Below are positions 26,080 to 34,464 of a stretch of DNA of 64,000 nt, piece by piece. The first letter of the stretch is position 1. Every line of letters begins with the position of its first letter. The notes below the pieces were generated by a model that was not told where the DNA came from, did not search any database, and saw nothing but the letters and a program-made list of their open reading frames with translations. This stretch comes from Geodermatophilus dictyosporus. Its GTDB lineage: Bacteria > Actinomycetota > Actinomycetes > Mycobacteriales > Geodermatophilaceae. Made by a program: the position numbers and the translations under genes. The stretch spans positions 106,574 through 170,573 of the forward strand of contig NZ_FOWQ01000011.1 of assembly GCF_900115505.1 (NCBI RefSeq), written 5' to 3'.

Positions 26080-26763
26080 GTGACCGACCCCCAGACGACC
26101 ACCGTGCCCGAGGGCCTGACCGTGGCGGTGCTCGGCGGCACCGGCCCGCAGGGGCGTGGGCTGGCCCGCCGGTTCGCCGCGGCCGGCGTGCGCGTCGTCC
26201 TGGGCAGCCGGGACGCCGGGCGCGCCCAGGCCACCGCCGCCGACCTCGCCGCGGCCACCGGCGGGGACGTGACCGGCGACGACAACCGCGCGGCGGCCGG
26301 CGCCGGGGACGTCGTCGTGGTCGCCGTGCCGTGGGACGGCCACGCGGACCTGCTCGCCGACCTGCGAGGGGAGCTCGCCGGCAAGGTCGTCGTCGACTGC
26401 GTCAACCCGCTGGGCTTCGACAAGCGCGGCGCCTTCGCGCTCGCCGTCCCCGAGGGGTCGGCCGCCGAGCAGGCCGCGGGCCTGCTGCCCGACAGCCGGG
26501 TGGTGGCCGCCTTCCACCACGTCAGCGCCGTCCTGCTCGAGGACCCGGAGGTCGCCGAGGTGGACACCGACGTCCTGGTGCTCGGCGAGGACCGCGAGGC
26601 GACCGACCTGGTGCAGGCCCTCGCCGGCGTCGTCCCCGGCATGCGCGGGGTCTACGCGGGCCGGCTGCGCAACGCCCACCAGGTCGAGGCGCTCACCGCG
26701 AACCTGATCAGCGTCAACCGCCGGTACAAGGCGCACGCCGGGCTGCGGGTCACCGACGTGTGA
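26080..26763 (+). CDS. fno: NADPH-dependent F420 reductase (F420H2:NADP+ oxidoreductase)
   Basis: A 227-residue Rossmann protein. VAVLGGTGPQGRGLARRFA is the dinucleotide-binding glycine motif and VVLGSRD the NADP-selective loop. VVDCVNPLGFDKRG and FHHVSA are characteristic of archaeal/actinobacterial Fno. It transfers hydride between NADPH and F420, supplying F420H2 to enzymes such as the neighbouring LLM oxidoreductase. Ribosome site GGGAGGAG precedes the GTG. Confidence 0.88.
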   Translation: MTDPQTTTVPEGLTVAVLGGTGPQGRGLARRFAAAGVRVVLGSRDAGRAQATAADLAAATGGDVTGDDNRAAAGAGDVVVVAVPWDGHADLLADLRGELAGKVVVDCVNPLGFDKRGAFALAVPEGSAAEQAAGLLPDSRVVAAFHHVSAVLLEDPEVAEVDTDVLVLGEDREATDLVQALAGVVPGMRGVYAGRLRNAHQVEALTANLISVNRRYKAHAGLRVTDV

Positions 26764-26843
26764 CCGCGTCGCGGCTGGGACGCGTGTGACGACGGAGACG
26801 AAACCGACTGCCATACCGCACGGCTGCTCCTCCCAAACACGGA

Positions 26844-26865
26844 TTGCGCACTACCTTCTGCGCAA
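26844..26865. promoter_or_regulatory. Dyad TTGCGCA-N8-TGCGCAA over a -10 element
   Basis: Perfect 7-bp arms flank an 8-nt spacer that contains TACCTT (26852-26857), a good -10 hexamer. A dimeric regulator bound here would cover the -10 box of the Cys-rich protein gene. The AT-richer context marks a true regulatory region. I cannot name the regulator. Confidence 0.6.
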
Positions 26866-26909
26866 CCGCACCAGCCCCCCAGGGACGGGGGTGTCGAGGG
26901 GAGCCCGCC

Positions 26910-27212
26910 ATGACCCGCACGCAGAAGCCCTCCGTCTTCCAGGTGGGCAGGATCTGGGACGACGGCCGCACCATCGTCGTCTCCGGGTGGGGCATCGGGC
27001 TGTGCGCCTCCTCGTGCGCCTGCCACCGCCACCCGGTCTCGGGGACCCTCGCCATCGACGAGGACCAGGCCGGCGGCACGCTGGGGCTGTCCAGCTTCCG
27101 CCCGGACGGCTGCGACTGCTGCGAGCCGTGGACGGCCGACGAGCTCTCCGCCGTCCTGCGCGACCTGCAGCTGGTGACCGGCCTCGACGCCGAGGAGCCC
27201 CTGGCCGGATGA
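26910..27212 (+). CDS. Small Cys-rich protein, unknown function
   Basis: A 100-residue protein with two cysteine clusters: CASSCACHRH (about residues 32-41) and CDCCEPW (about 68-74), six cysteines plus nearby histidines. This pattern suggests a metal site or a redox-active disulfide protein. No signal peptide is seen. The ATG is supported by GAGGGGAG seven bases upstream. It lies downstream of the F420 pair but has its own dyad-controlled promoter, and it ends at a strong terminator. I do not recognise the family. Confidence 0.65.
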   Translation: MTRTQKPSVFQVGRIWDDGRTIVVSGWGIGLCASSCACHRHPVSGTLAIDEDQAGGTLGLSSFRPDGCDCCEPWTADELSAVLRDLQLVTGLDAEEPLAG

Positions 27213-27223
27213 GGGAGGACCCT

Positions 27224-27255
27224 GCGGGGCCGGTGCCGTATGGCACCGGCCCCGC
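27224..27255. terminator. Very strong terminator hairpin
   Basis: GCGGGGCCGGTGCC pairs perfectly with GGCACCGGCCCCGC over 14 bp with loop GTAT, 12 nt after the Cys-rich gene stop. It contains an in-frame ATG (27240) of the next gene, which argues that translation starts further on, at 27273. Confidence 0.8.
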
Positions 27256-27272
27256 TGGGTACCGGGCCCTCC

Positions 27273-27746
27273 ATGCTGGGACGAGCGGCGCTGCGCGGCG
27301 CCCTGGCCGGTCTGGCCGGCACCGCGGCGATGACGGTGGCGACCAAGGTCGAGCAGCAGGTGACCGGCCGGCCGGACTCCTACGTGCCGGGCCGCACGAT
27401 CACCGCCCTGGCCACCCGCCGCCGGCCCCCGGGGTCGGAGCGGCCGTTCGTGCGCAACCACCTCATGCACTGGGGCACCGGCGCGGCCGTGGGCGCCCTG
27501 CGCGGGATCTGGGCAGCCAGCGGGCTGCGTGGCTGGCGCGGCTCGGCGTGGTTCACGTCGGTCCGGCTGGCCACCGACCAGACGCTGGAGAACGCCACCG
27601 GGGTCGGTGACCCGCCGTGGACCTGGTCGCGCCGTGACCAGGTCGTCGACGTCGCCGGCAAGGCCGTGTACTCCTTCGTCACCGGCGCGGTCGCCGACGC
27701 CCTCGTCCCCCTCGTCCCCGACCGCAGCCACCGCACCCGCTCCTGA
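27273..27746 (+). CDS. Conserved hypothetical membrane-associated protein
   Basis: A 157-residue protein with Gly/Ala-rich N-terminal hydrophobic stretch (GALAGLAGTAAMTVATKVEQ), a middle helix (HWGTGAAVGALRGIWAASGL) and a C-terminal helix (AVYSFVTGAVADALVPLV). It looks like a small integral membrane protein. ATG 27273 is preferred because ATG 27240 lies inside a terminator hairpin. Family unknown to me. Confidence 0.6.
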   Translation: MLGRAALRGALAGLAGTAAMTVATKVEQQVTGRPDSYVPGRTITALATRRRPPGSERPFVRNHLMHWGTGAAVGALRGIWAASGLRGWRGSAWFTSVRLATDQTLENATGVGDPPWTWSRRDQVVDVAGKAVYSFVTGAVADALVPLVPDRSHRTRS

Positions 27747-27915
27747 CGCCCTCCGGCCCGCCGTGGTGTGGGTGGGGTCCCCGCGCCGGGTGGGGCCGGT
27801 GTGACACCACCGGTCGACGGGCCCGCGCGCCGCGGTCACCCTGGGGTGTCCGTCTCCCTACCGTCCGTGCAGGACGTGAGGGAGCCGCCACCCGGCGGCA
27901 GGGGGGACGGCGACA

Positions 27916-28932
27916 GTGCAGCGCAACCGGACGACGGGCCACCGCTGGTCGGGTGCGGCCGTGGCCGCCGCCGGCCTGCTCGCCCTCGTGCTCGCCCCCA
28001 CCGCCGCCTCGGCCGCGCCGGCGACCGCCGAGGAGGCCGCCGCGCTGGTCGAGGAGACCGGCCGGCAGCTCACCGCCCTCGACGAGCAGGTGCACCAGGC
28101 CGAGCTCACCGTGCAGGCCCGCCAGCAGGCCGCCGCGGACGCCGAGCGCGCCGCCGCGGACGCCGAGGGGACGCTCGCGCAGTACGCGCCGCAGATCCGC
28201 GCCATCGCCCAGACCGGCTACACCGGCGGCACCCGGTCGCGGGTGGCCGCCTTCCTCGGCAGCGACTCCGCCGACGACCTCGTCGCCCAGATGACCACCC
28301 TCGAGCTCATCGCCGACCACACCGAGGGCGTGCTGGCCGAGGTCGCCGCCGCCCAGGCGCACGCCGAGGAGGCCCGCACCGCCGCCGACGCCGCCGGGGC
28401 CGAGGCCGAGGCCGCGCTGGCCGCGCTGCACGACCAGCAGGCCCAGGTGCAGGCCCAGGTCGACGCCTACGAGGCCGACTTCGCGCGGCTGTCGGCCGCC
28501 GAGCAGACCGCCGTCACCACCGCACTGGCCGGTCCCACGCTGGCCGCGCCCTCCGCCGAGACCGCCGCGGCCGCCGCGCCCGGCCCGGCCGCCGCCGTCG
28601 CCGTGCAGACCGCGCTGGCCCAGGTCGGCGACCCCTACGTCTGGGGCGCCTCCGGCCCGGACGGCTTCGACTGCTCGGGGCTGACGCAGTACGCCTACGC
28701 GGCGGCCGGCATCTCGCTGCCGCACTCCAGCGGTGCCCAGTCGTCGATGGGCACGCCGGTGTCCCGCGCCGACCTCGTGCCGGGCGATGTCGTCTACTTC
28801 TACTCGCCGGTCAGCCACGTCGGCCTCTACGTCGGCGACGGCAAGATGGTGCACGCCCGCACCTTCGGCTCCCCGGTCGCGGTGACCAGCGTGGACGTGT
28901 CCGGCTACCGGGGCGCCGTCCGCGTCGCCTAG
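27916..28932 (+). CDS. Secreted NlpC/P60 peptidoglycan endopeptidase (RipA-like)
   Basis: A 338-residue exported protein. It has a signal peptide of about 35 residues ending ASAA, an Ala/Glu/Gln-rich coiled coil at about 36-200, and a C-terminal NlpC/P60 domain. Catalytic residues are visible: C253 in FDCSGLTQ, H301 in SHVGLYVG and H313 in MVHA. Domain order and size match actinobacterial RipA/RipB-type D-glutamyl-mDAP endopeptidases that split daughter cells; the coiled coil usually auto-inhibits or localises the enzyme. GTG start; GGCAGGGGGGAC upstream serves as ribosome site. Confidence 0.92.
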   Translation: MQRNRTTGHRWSGAAVAAAGLLALVLAPTAASAAPATAEEAAALVEETGRQLTALDEQVHQAELTVQARQQAAADAERAAADAEGTLAQYAPQIRAIAQTGYTGGTRSRVAAFLGSDSADDLVAQMTTLELIADHTEGVLAEVAAAQAHAEEARTAADAAGAEAEAALAALHDQQAQVQAQVDAYEADFARLSAAEQTAVTTALAGPTLAAPSAETAAAAAPGPAAAVAVQTALAQVGDPYVWGASGPDGFDCSGLTQYAYAAAGISLPHSSGAQSSMGTPVSRADLVPGDVVYFYSPVSHVGLYVGDGKMVHARTFGSPVAVTSVDVSGYRGAVRVA

Positions 28933-28941
28933 CGCGGGCCG

Positions 28942-28947
28942 TAGCGT
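28942..28947 (+). promoter_or_regulatory. -10 hexamer, leaderless promoter of the APC permease (TAGCGT)
   Basis: TAGCGT ends 6 nt before GTG 28954, just after the NlpC/P60 stop codon. Confidence 0.55.
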
Positions 28948-28953
28948 GCCCCG

Positions 28954-30438
28954 GTGACCAGGGCACCGCAGCGTCCGCAGCCTGCCCTGCGCCCCGAGGC
29001 CATCGGCTTCCTCGACGCGCTGGTCATCGGCCTGGCCGCCACCTCGCCGGCGTACTCGCTGGCGGCGGTCATCGGGCCGATCGTGGCCCTGGTGGGCGTG
29101 CACGCCCCCGGGGTGGTGCTCGCCTCCTTCGTCCCGATGCTGCTCGTCGCCGGGGCCTTCGCCGCGCTCAACCGGGCCGACCCCGACTGCGGGACGACGT
29201 TCTCCTGGGTCACCCGCGCCTTCGGCCCCACCACCGGGTGGATCGGCGGGTGGGCGATCGCGATGACCGGCGTGCTGGTGGTCGGCTCGCTGGCGGAGGT
29301 CGGCGTCCGGTTCACCCTGCTGGCCCTCGGGCTGGAGGCCTGGGAGGCCTCCACGCCGTTCGTCGTGGCGCTGAGCGTGCTGCTCGTCGTGCTGATGGCG
29401 GCGCTGTGCGTGCTGGGCACCGAGCTGTCGGCGCGGGTGCAGAGCGGGCTGGTCCTGGCGCAGACCGTCGCGCTGGCGGTGTTCGCCGTGGTCGCCGTCG
29501 TCCGCGGGGTGCGGGGGGACTCGCCGTCCGGCGGGCTGACGCCGTCCTGGGACTGGCTCGACCCGTTCGGGGCCGGCGGTGCCGCGCTGACCGGGGGCCT
29601 GCTGCTCGGCGTCTTCGCGTACTGGGGCTGGGAGTCGGCGGTCAACCTCACCGAGGAGACCCGCGACCCGCGGCACGCGCCCGGCCGCGCGGGGGTGCTC
29701 TCCACCGTCGTCCTGCTGCTCACCTACCTCGGGGTCGCGGTCGCCGTCGTCTCCTTCGCCGGCACCGGCTTCCTGGCCGGCAACGCCGACGAGGAGGAGG
29801 CGGTGTTCGCGCTGCTGTCAGAGCAGGTGCTCGGCGGGTGGGACTGGGTGGTGCTGGTCGCCGTCGCCACCTCGGCGGTCGCCTCCACGCAGACGACGAT
29901 CATTCCGGCGTCGCGGACCGGCCTGTCGATGGCGCGGCGGGCGGCGCTGCCGGCCCGGTTCGGCTCGGTGTCCGAGCGGTTCCGGACGCCGGACGTGTCC
30001 ACCTGGTGGGTCGCCGGCGTGGCCGTGGCCTGGTACGTCGGCGTGCACCTGGTCAGCGAGAACGCGCTGCTGGACTCGATCACCGCCCTGTCGCTGCTCA
30101 TCGCGCTCTACTACGCCCTCACCGGGCTGGCCTGCGCCTGGTGGTTCCGCCGGCGTCTGACCCGCGGCGTGCGCCACCTGCTGCTGCTCGGCGTCGGCCC
30201 GCTGGTGGGCGCGGCGGTGCTGCTGTGGCTGCTCGTCCTGTCGGTGCGCGACCTCGCCGACCCGGCCAACAGCTACGGCGGGCAGGCCTGGTTCGGGCTG
30301 GGGCCGCCGCTGGTCATCGGCGTCGGCATCCTGCTCGCCGGCGTCGCCCTCATGCTGCTGTGGCGGTGGCGCGACGGCCGCTTCTGGCAGGAGCGCCCGG
30401 GCGTCAGTGCGGGGTACGGCCCTCGGCGAGCATCGTGA
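28954..30438 (+). CDS. APC superfamily amino acid permease
   Basis: A 494-residue polytopic protein with about twelve TM segments. The N-terminal FLDALVIGLAATSPAYSLAAVIG matches the TM1 G-S/A-G-type substrate-binding break of APC permeases, and FAYWGWESAVNLTEETRDP is the typical TM6-loop region. It is likely to import an amino acid or polyamine. Its last 35 nt overlap the convergent YdeI-family gene. Confidence 0.88.
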   Translation: MTRAPQRPQPALRPEAIGFLDALVIGLAATSPAYSLAAVIGPIVALVGVHAPGVVLASFVPMLLVAGAFAALNRADPDCGTTFSWVTRAFGPTTGWIGGWAIAMTGVLVVGSLAEVGVRFTLLALGLEAWEASTPFVVALSVLLVVLMAALCVLGTELSARVQSGLVLAQTVALAVFAVVAVVRGVRGDSPSGGLTPSWDWLDPFGAGGAALTGGLLLGVFAYWGWESAVNLTEETRDPRHAPGRAGVLSTVVLLLTYLGVAVAVVSFAGTGFLAGNADEEEAVFALLSEQVLGGWDWVVLVAVATSAVASTQTTIIPASRTGLSMARRAALPARFGSVSERFRTPDVSTWWVAGVAVAWYVGVHLVSENALLDSITALSLLIALYYALTGLACAWWFRRRLTRGVRHLLLLGVGPLVGAAVLLWLLVLSVRDLADPANSYGGQAWFGLGPPLVIGVGILLAGVALMLLWRWRDGRFWQERPGVSAGYGPRRAS

Positions 30439-30994
30439 CCAGCGCGGCGACCCGCTTCGCGCGCGTGGCCGGGGTCGCCGCGGTGTGCACCCGGTGCAGG
30501 ACGGCGTAGCGGTTGCGCCCGTCGAGGCCGGCGAAGGCCGCCTGCGCCGCGGGCTGCGCGGCCAGCGCGGCGGCGAGGTCGTCGGGGACGGTGATCGTGG
30601 CCGGGCCCGCGTAGGCACGGTCCCAGCGGCCGTCGGCCCGCGCCGCCTCCACCTGGGCCAGGCCCGCCGGGCGCATCCGGCCGGCCGCGGTCAGCTCCTC
30701 GACGGCGGCGACGTTCTTCTGCGACCAGACGCTGCGCGGTCGCCGCGGGGTGACCCGCATCAGGTACGAGCGCTCGTCGAGCCGGTTGCTGCGCCCGTCG
30801 ATCCAGCCGAAGCACAGCAGCGACTCGACCATCTCGGCATGGGTGAGCGGCGGCACCCCGGCGCCCTTCTTCGCCAGCTGCACGTAGCAGCCGGGAGCGG
30901 TGGCGTGCTCGGCCTCCAGCCACGCCTCGAACGCCGCCTGGTCGGGGAAGGCGAGCACCGGCAGGTCGGTGGGCGGGGTCACGGGCACGGTCAT
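30404..30994 (-). CDS. YdeI/OmpD-associated family protein
   Basis: A 196-residue protein of the bacteriocin-protection YdeI/OmpD-associated family. Signatures: AAFEAWLEAEH, LCFGWIDGRSNRLDE, RRPRSVWSQKNV and a basic C-terminal helix region (RAKRVAALVTML). Biochemical function is poorly known; some relatives affect peptide or polymyxin tolerance. ATG 30994 was chosen as the first start compatible with the family's N-terminus. It overlaps the APC permease 3' end by 35 nt in convergent orientation. Confidence 0.83.
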   Translation of the reverse strand: MTVPVTPPTDLPVLAFPDQAAFEAWLEAEHATAPGCYVQLAKKGAGVPPLTHAEMVESLLCFGWIDGRSNRLDERSYLMRVTPRRPRSVWSQKNVAAVEELTAAGRMRPAGLAQVEAARADGRWDRAYAGPATITVPDDLAAALAAQPAAQAAFAGLDGRNRYAVLHRVHTAATPATRAKRVAALVTMLAEGRTPH

Positions 30995-31042
30995 GGGCAC
31001 CGATCCTGGCCGCGCCGCCGCCCGGTGCGCCACCCTGTGCGG

Positions 31043-31330
31043 GTGGACCGGGCCAGCGACGTCCTCACCGCCGACCTCGAGCCCCGGCCGGGTGGGCCGG
31101 TGCGGCACTGGGTCCGGGTGGCCGGCGCGTTCGCCGCCGAGATGGCGCAGGGTCTGGTGCCCGCACCCACCGTGCTCGACGTCGTGGTGCGCCGCCGCGA
31201 CGACGGGACGGAGGTGCTGCGGGTGCCCGGCGAGGACCCCTCCGCGCACCTGCTGTCGGCGGTCCGCGACGAGCTGGCCGCCGTGGAGCCGGAGGAGTTC
31301 CTGGCCCGCTGGAGCGTGCGCACCGGCTGA
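31043..31330 (+). CDS. Small conserved hypothetical protein
   Basis: A 95-residue soluble protein with alternating strands and helices (VLDVVVRRRDDGTEVLRVPG, then AHLLSAVRDELAAVEPEEFLARW). No motif recognised. It diverges from the YdeI-family gene 48 bp away. GTG 31043 is taken as start; GTG 31037 is in frame and possible. Confidence 0.6.
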   Translation: MDRASDVLTADLEPRPGGPVRHWVRVAGAFAAEMAQGLVPAPTVLDVVVRRRDDGTEVLRVPGEDPSAHLLSAVRDELAAVEPEEFLARWSVRTG

Positions 31331-31336
31331 GCGCGC

Positions 31337-32371
31337 TCAGAGCTGCGCGCGCAGCACCTCCGCGGCCAGCGCCAGCGAGCGCATCTTGCCCTCGGCGGCG
31401 GCCCGGGGCAGGTACTTCAGGCCGCAGTCGCTGGAGAGCACCAGCCGCTCGACGTCGACGTCGTCCAGGGCCCGCCGCACGCGGTCGGCCACCACCTCCG
31501 GCGTCTCCACCTCCGGCGTGGACAGGTCCAGCACGCCCAGCGCGATCCCCTTGCCGCGCAGCGGCCGGAGCGAGGCGGGGTCCAGGTGCGACTGGGCGGT
31601 CTCCACCGAGACGGTGTCCACCGGGGTGTCGGCGAGCTCGGGCAGGAACGAGTAGCCCGCCGGGCGCTCGGCGACCATCGCCGCGTAGCCGAAGCACAGG
31701 TGCAGGTGCACCGGGCCGGGCGCGCCCTCGACCGCCCGGGTCACGGCCTCGGCGCCGTAGCGGCGGGCCACCTCCGGCCGCGCCTGCAGCCACGGCTCGT
31801 CGACCTGGACGACGTCGGCGCCGGCGGCGAACAGGTCGGCGATCTCCTCGCGGACGACGTCGGCGTAGGCCAGGGCCAGCGCGCGGTCGTCGCCGTAGTG
31901 CTCGTCCTGGGCCTGCTGCGCCATGGTGAACGGCCCCGGCAGCGTGGTCTTCACGGCGCGGTCGGTGGCAGCACGGAGGAAGGCCACGTCGCGGGCCTGG
32001 ATGGGGCCGCGGCGGCGGATCTCCCCGACCACCCGCGGCACCGGGATCGGCTGCCCCGACCGGTTGCGCACCGTGCCCGGGGTGTCGACGTCGACGCCGT
32101 CGAGCGCGGTGGCGAAGTGGTTGGAGTAGGACTCGCGGCGCTGCTCCCCGTCACCCACCAGGTGCAGGCCGGCCCGCTCCTGGGCGCGCACGGCCAGCAG
32201 CGTCGCGTCGTCCTGGGCCTCCTCGAGCAGCTCGGGCGCCGGCCGCCACAGCTCGCGGGCGCGCACCCGCGGCGGGAACTGGTGCGCCAGGCGGTCGGAG
32301 TCGATGAGCCAGCCCGGCTGCGGGAGGCTCCCGACGACGGTGGTGGGCAGCGGCGGCAGCGGGGCGGGCAC
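31337..32371 (-). CDS. Cobalamin-independent methionine synthase (MetE C-terminal-like) methyltransferase
   Basis: A 344-residue protein equivalent to the catalytic C-terminal domain of MetE, without the N-terminal folate-binding half. Zinc ligands of MetE can be placed: His and Cys in VHLHLCFGY, Glu in VSVETAQ, and Cys in SSDCGLKY. Short MetE-like proteins use a different methyl donor from full MetE or act in methyl transfer to other thiols. The proximity to the methionine operon 1 kb away is suggestive but it lies in its own unit. Start GTG 32371 is the best-placed codon; no strong ribosome site is seen. Confidence 0.83.
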   Translation of the reverse strand: MPAPLPPLPTTVVGSLPQPGWLIDSDRLAHQFPPRVRARELWRPAPELLEEAQDDATLLAVRAQERAGLHLVGDGEQRRESYSNHFATALDGVDVDTPGTVRNRSGQPIPVPRVVGEIRRRGPIQARDVAFLRAATDRAVKTTLPGPFTMAQQAQDEHYGDDRALALAYADVVREEIADLFAAGADVVQVDEPWLQARPEVARRYGAEAVTRAVEGAPGPVHLHLCFGYAAMVAERPAGYSFLPELADTPVDTVSVETAQSHLDPASLRPLRGKGIALGVLDLSTPEVETPEVVADRVRRALDDVDVERLVLSSDCGLKYLPRAAAEGKMRSLALAAEVLRAQL

Positions 32372-32834
32372 GCAGGGAGTCTGCCCCGGACGGGGGCACG
32401 GGCTCGCGACCCGTCCCGTGTGGTCCGCCTGGAGGACGGTCGTGGTCCTGCGCTCCGCCGCCGACCGGCCTGGGGCCTGGGCTGGCTGCTGCTCGTCTCC
32501 GGCAGCACCGGCCCGGACGGCGTCGCCCCCGGAGGAGACCGTCGAGCACGGGTGGTGGCAGCGCAGCGCGTCGGGCTCCTCCCTCGACCTGCTGGTCGTC
32601 CTGGGACTGGTCTCGACGGCCCGGGCGGTCACCGACCTCCGGCTGGACGCCGCCGCCGTGCTCACCGCCACCGTGCTCACCGCCGCCGTGCTCACCGTCG
32701 TCGTCGTCGCGCTCGCCGACGTCACGGTCCGCATGGCGGTGCCGAGCCGGCGCGAGGCCTGAGCTCCGGTCCACCCCGGACTGACCGGTCGGTGCCGCGG
32801 GGCGCCCGTCGTGCGGCTGTGCTGGGGTGGGGTC
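32372..32834. other. Intergenic region with a possible broken small gene
   Basis: This 463-bp stretch separates the MetE-like gene from the divergent carbonic anhydrase gene. It holds only the candidate frameshifted membrane-protein gene annotated separately; no other RNA, repeat or operator was seen. Confidence 0.5.
32420..32761 (+). pseudogene. Possible frameshifted small membrane protein gene
   Basis: Two reading frames show coding-like third-position GC in sequence. The first (from GTG 32420) encodes a hydrophobic stretch AWGLGWLLLVSGSTGPDGVA. Near 32530, around a CCCCCGGAGGAG run, coding character moves to another frame that continues EETVEHGWWQRSASGSS and a long hydrophobic helix ending TGA at 32761. 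A tandem Ala-Val-Leu-Thr repeat lies in that helix. It could be a decayed or frameshifted two-TM gene, or a sequencing error; no strong start or ribosome site supports an intact gene. Confidence 0.35.
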
Positions 32835-33374
32835 GTGGCGGACAACTACATCGCGGAGCACGCGTTCGGCGCCCCGGCCATCGACCCGGAGGCCTTCGTC
32901 GCGCCGACGGCGGTCGTCGTCGGCGCGGTGACCATGGGGCCGCGCTCGAGCATCTGGTACGGCGCGGTCGCGCGGGCCGACGCCGAGGTCATCGAGATCG
33001 GCGAGGGCTCGAACGTCCAGGACGGCTCGACGCTGCACTCCGACCCGGGCTTCCCGCTCGTCGTCGGCAGGGGCGTCACCGTCGGGCACCGGGTGGTGCT
33101 GCACGGCGCGCGGGTCGACGACGACGTGCTGGTCGGCATGGGCAGCGTGGTGATGAACGGCGCGCACATCGGGTCGGGCTCGATCGTGGCCGCCGGCGCG
33201 GTCGTCACCCAGGGGACGCAGGTGCCGCCGGGCTCCCTGGTCGCCGGCGTCCCGGCCAAGGTGGTCCGGCCGACCACCGAGGACGACCTCACCCACATCC
33301 GGCTCAACGCGCAGAGCTACACCGAGCGGCTGCCCACGGCCCGGGAGGTGCGCCCGGTCGTGCGCGACGGCTGA
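32835..33374 (+). CDS. Gamma carbonic anhydrase family protein
   Basis: A 179-residue left-handed beta-helix protein with hexapeptide repeats. The three zinc/iron ligands of gamma-class carbonic anhydrases are in place: H68 (TLHSD), H85 (VGHRVV) and H90 (LHGARV). It resembles YrdA/CaiE-like bacterial members; carbonic anhydrase activity is likely but not certain because the loop acidic residues of Cam are not obvious. GTG 32835 chosen with GGGGTGGGG upstream. Confidence 0.88.
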   Translation: MADNYIAEHAFGAPAIDPEAFVAPTAVVVGAVTMGPRSSIWYGAVARADAEVIEIGEGSNVQDGSTLHSDPGFPLVVGRGVTVGHRVVLHGARVDDDVLVGMGSVVMNGAHIGSGSIVAAGAVVTQGTQVPPGSLVAGVPAKVVRPTTEDDLTHIRLNAQSYTERLPTAREVRPVVRDG

Positions 33375-33393
33375 GACCGCCGGTCCCGTCGGC

Positions 33394-34464
33394 TCAGCCG
33401 GCCCCGGCGAGGCGGGCCACCGCGGCGCAGACGTCCTCGACCGGCAGCGCCATCGTCGCGTCGCCCACGGCGAGCTCGACCCGCAGCACCGACGGGTCGC
33501 CGGTGGTCGCGGGCTCGGCCCAGGTCCACAGCCCCTCCTCGGCCAGCCCGCGGGCGGCCGTGCGGAAGGCGTCGGGCGTCGTCGCGAGCAGGAGGTGCAG
33601 CATCGGCGTCTGCGGCGGGTCGGGGACCACCCGCACACCGGGCAGGCCGCGGACGGCGTCGGCGACCTCCCGTGCCCGCCGCAGGTACTCCGGCACCCGC
33701 GGCAGCCGCTCGCGCAGGCAGGTCAGCGCCGAGGCCGCGCCGGGCCACAGGCCGAACAGGGTGCCGCCGAGCCGGTGCCGCCACTCGCGGACCTCGGCGA
33801 CGTGGTCGGCCGGTCCGGCCAGGCAGCACCCGGCCAGCGCGCCGATGCCCTTGTAGAAGCTGACGTAGACGGTGTCGAAGGGCGCGGCGAGGTCCGACGG
33901 CGGCAACCCGTAGCCGGCGGAGGCCTCCCACAGCCGGGCGCCGTCGAGGTGGGCCACCGAGTGCACGTCGTGCGCCCAGGCCACCTGCTCGACGACGTCG
34001 TCCCACGGCGGCAGCTGCCCGCCCAGGTCGCGCTGCGGCAGCTCCACCACCAGCGCGGCGGGGGACTCGGCGACGGCGTCGAGGTCGGCGCGCAGCAGCA
34101 GCCGGTCGCGGTCGCCGACCGGGCGCGGGACCAGGCCGTGCAGCCGCTCGAGCGCGCCGCCCTCGTGCTGGAACAGGTGGCACTGGGGGTGCGCGACGAC
34201 GGTGCGCCGCAGGGTGCGCCCGGCGTGCACCCGCAGCGCGGCCTGCTGGGCCATCGTGCCGCTGGGCAGGTACACCGCCGCGGGCTTGTCCAGCAGCGCC
34301 GCGACCTCGGCTTCCAGCTCGGCCACCACGCCGCCCGCGCCGTAGCGGTCCACCGCGGTGCCCGCGGGGATCGTGGCCAGCAGGGTCTCCGCGCGCACCG
34401 GCCCGTGGCCGGACAGTGCCCGGTCGCAGGACAGCCGCAGGGCGTCGAGGTCGTCGTCGCTCAC
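33394..34464 (-). CDS. PLP-dependent beta-eliminating lyase/aldolase (threonine aldolase-like)
   Basis: A 356-residue fold-type I PLP enzyme of the low-specificity threonine aldolase/beta-eliminating lyase group: VYLPSGTMAQQ, LDGARLWE with D174, and the PLP lysine K205 in YVSFYKGIG. It could cleave L-threonine to glycine and acetaldehyde or act as a C-S/C-C lyase. It is the third gene of the metY-metX operon (its GTG overlaps the metX stop), so a role in sulfur amino acid metabolism should be considered. Confidence 0.83.
   Translation of the reverse strand: MSDDDLDALRLSCDRALSGHGPVRAETLLATIPAGTAVDRYGAGGVVAELEAEVAALLDKPAAVYLPSGTMAQQAALRVHAGRTLRRTVVAHPQCHLFQHEGGALERLHGLVPRPVGDRDRLLLRADLDAVAESPAALVVELPQRDLGGQLPPWDDVVEQVAWAHDVHSVAHLDGARLWEASAGYGLPPSDLAAPFDTVYVSFYKGIGALAGCCLAGPADHVAEVREWRHRLGGTLFGLWPGAASALTCLRERLPRVPEYLRRAREVADAVRGLPGVRVVPDPPQTPMLHLLLATTPDAFRTAARGLAEEGLWTWAEPATTGDPSVLRVELAVGDATMALPVEDVCAAVARLAGAG

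Noticed and set aside
27916..28300. Possible coiled-coil structural protein separate from the NlpC/P60 enzyme
   Set aside because: It is continuous in frame with the catalytic domain and is the usual N-terminal half of RipA-like enzymes.
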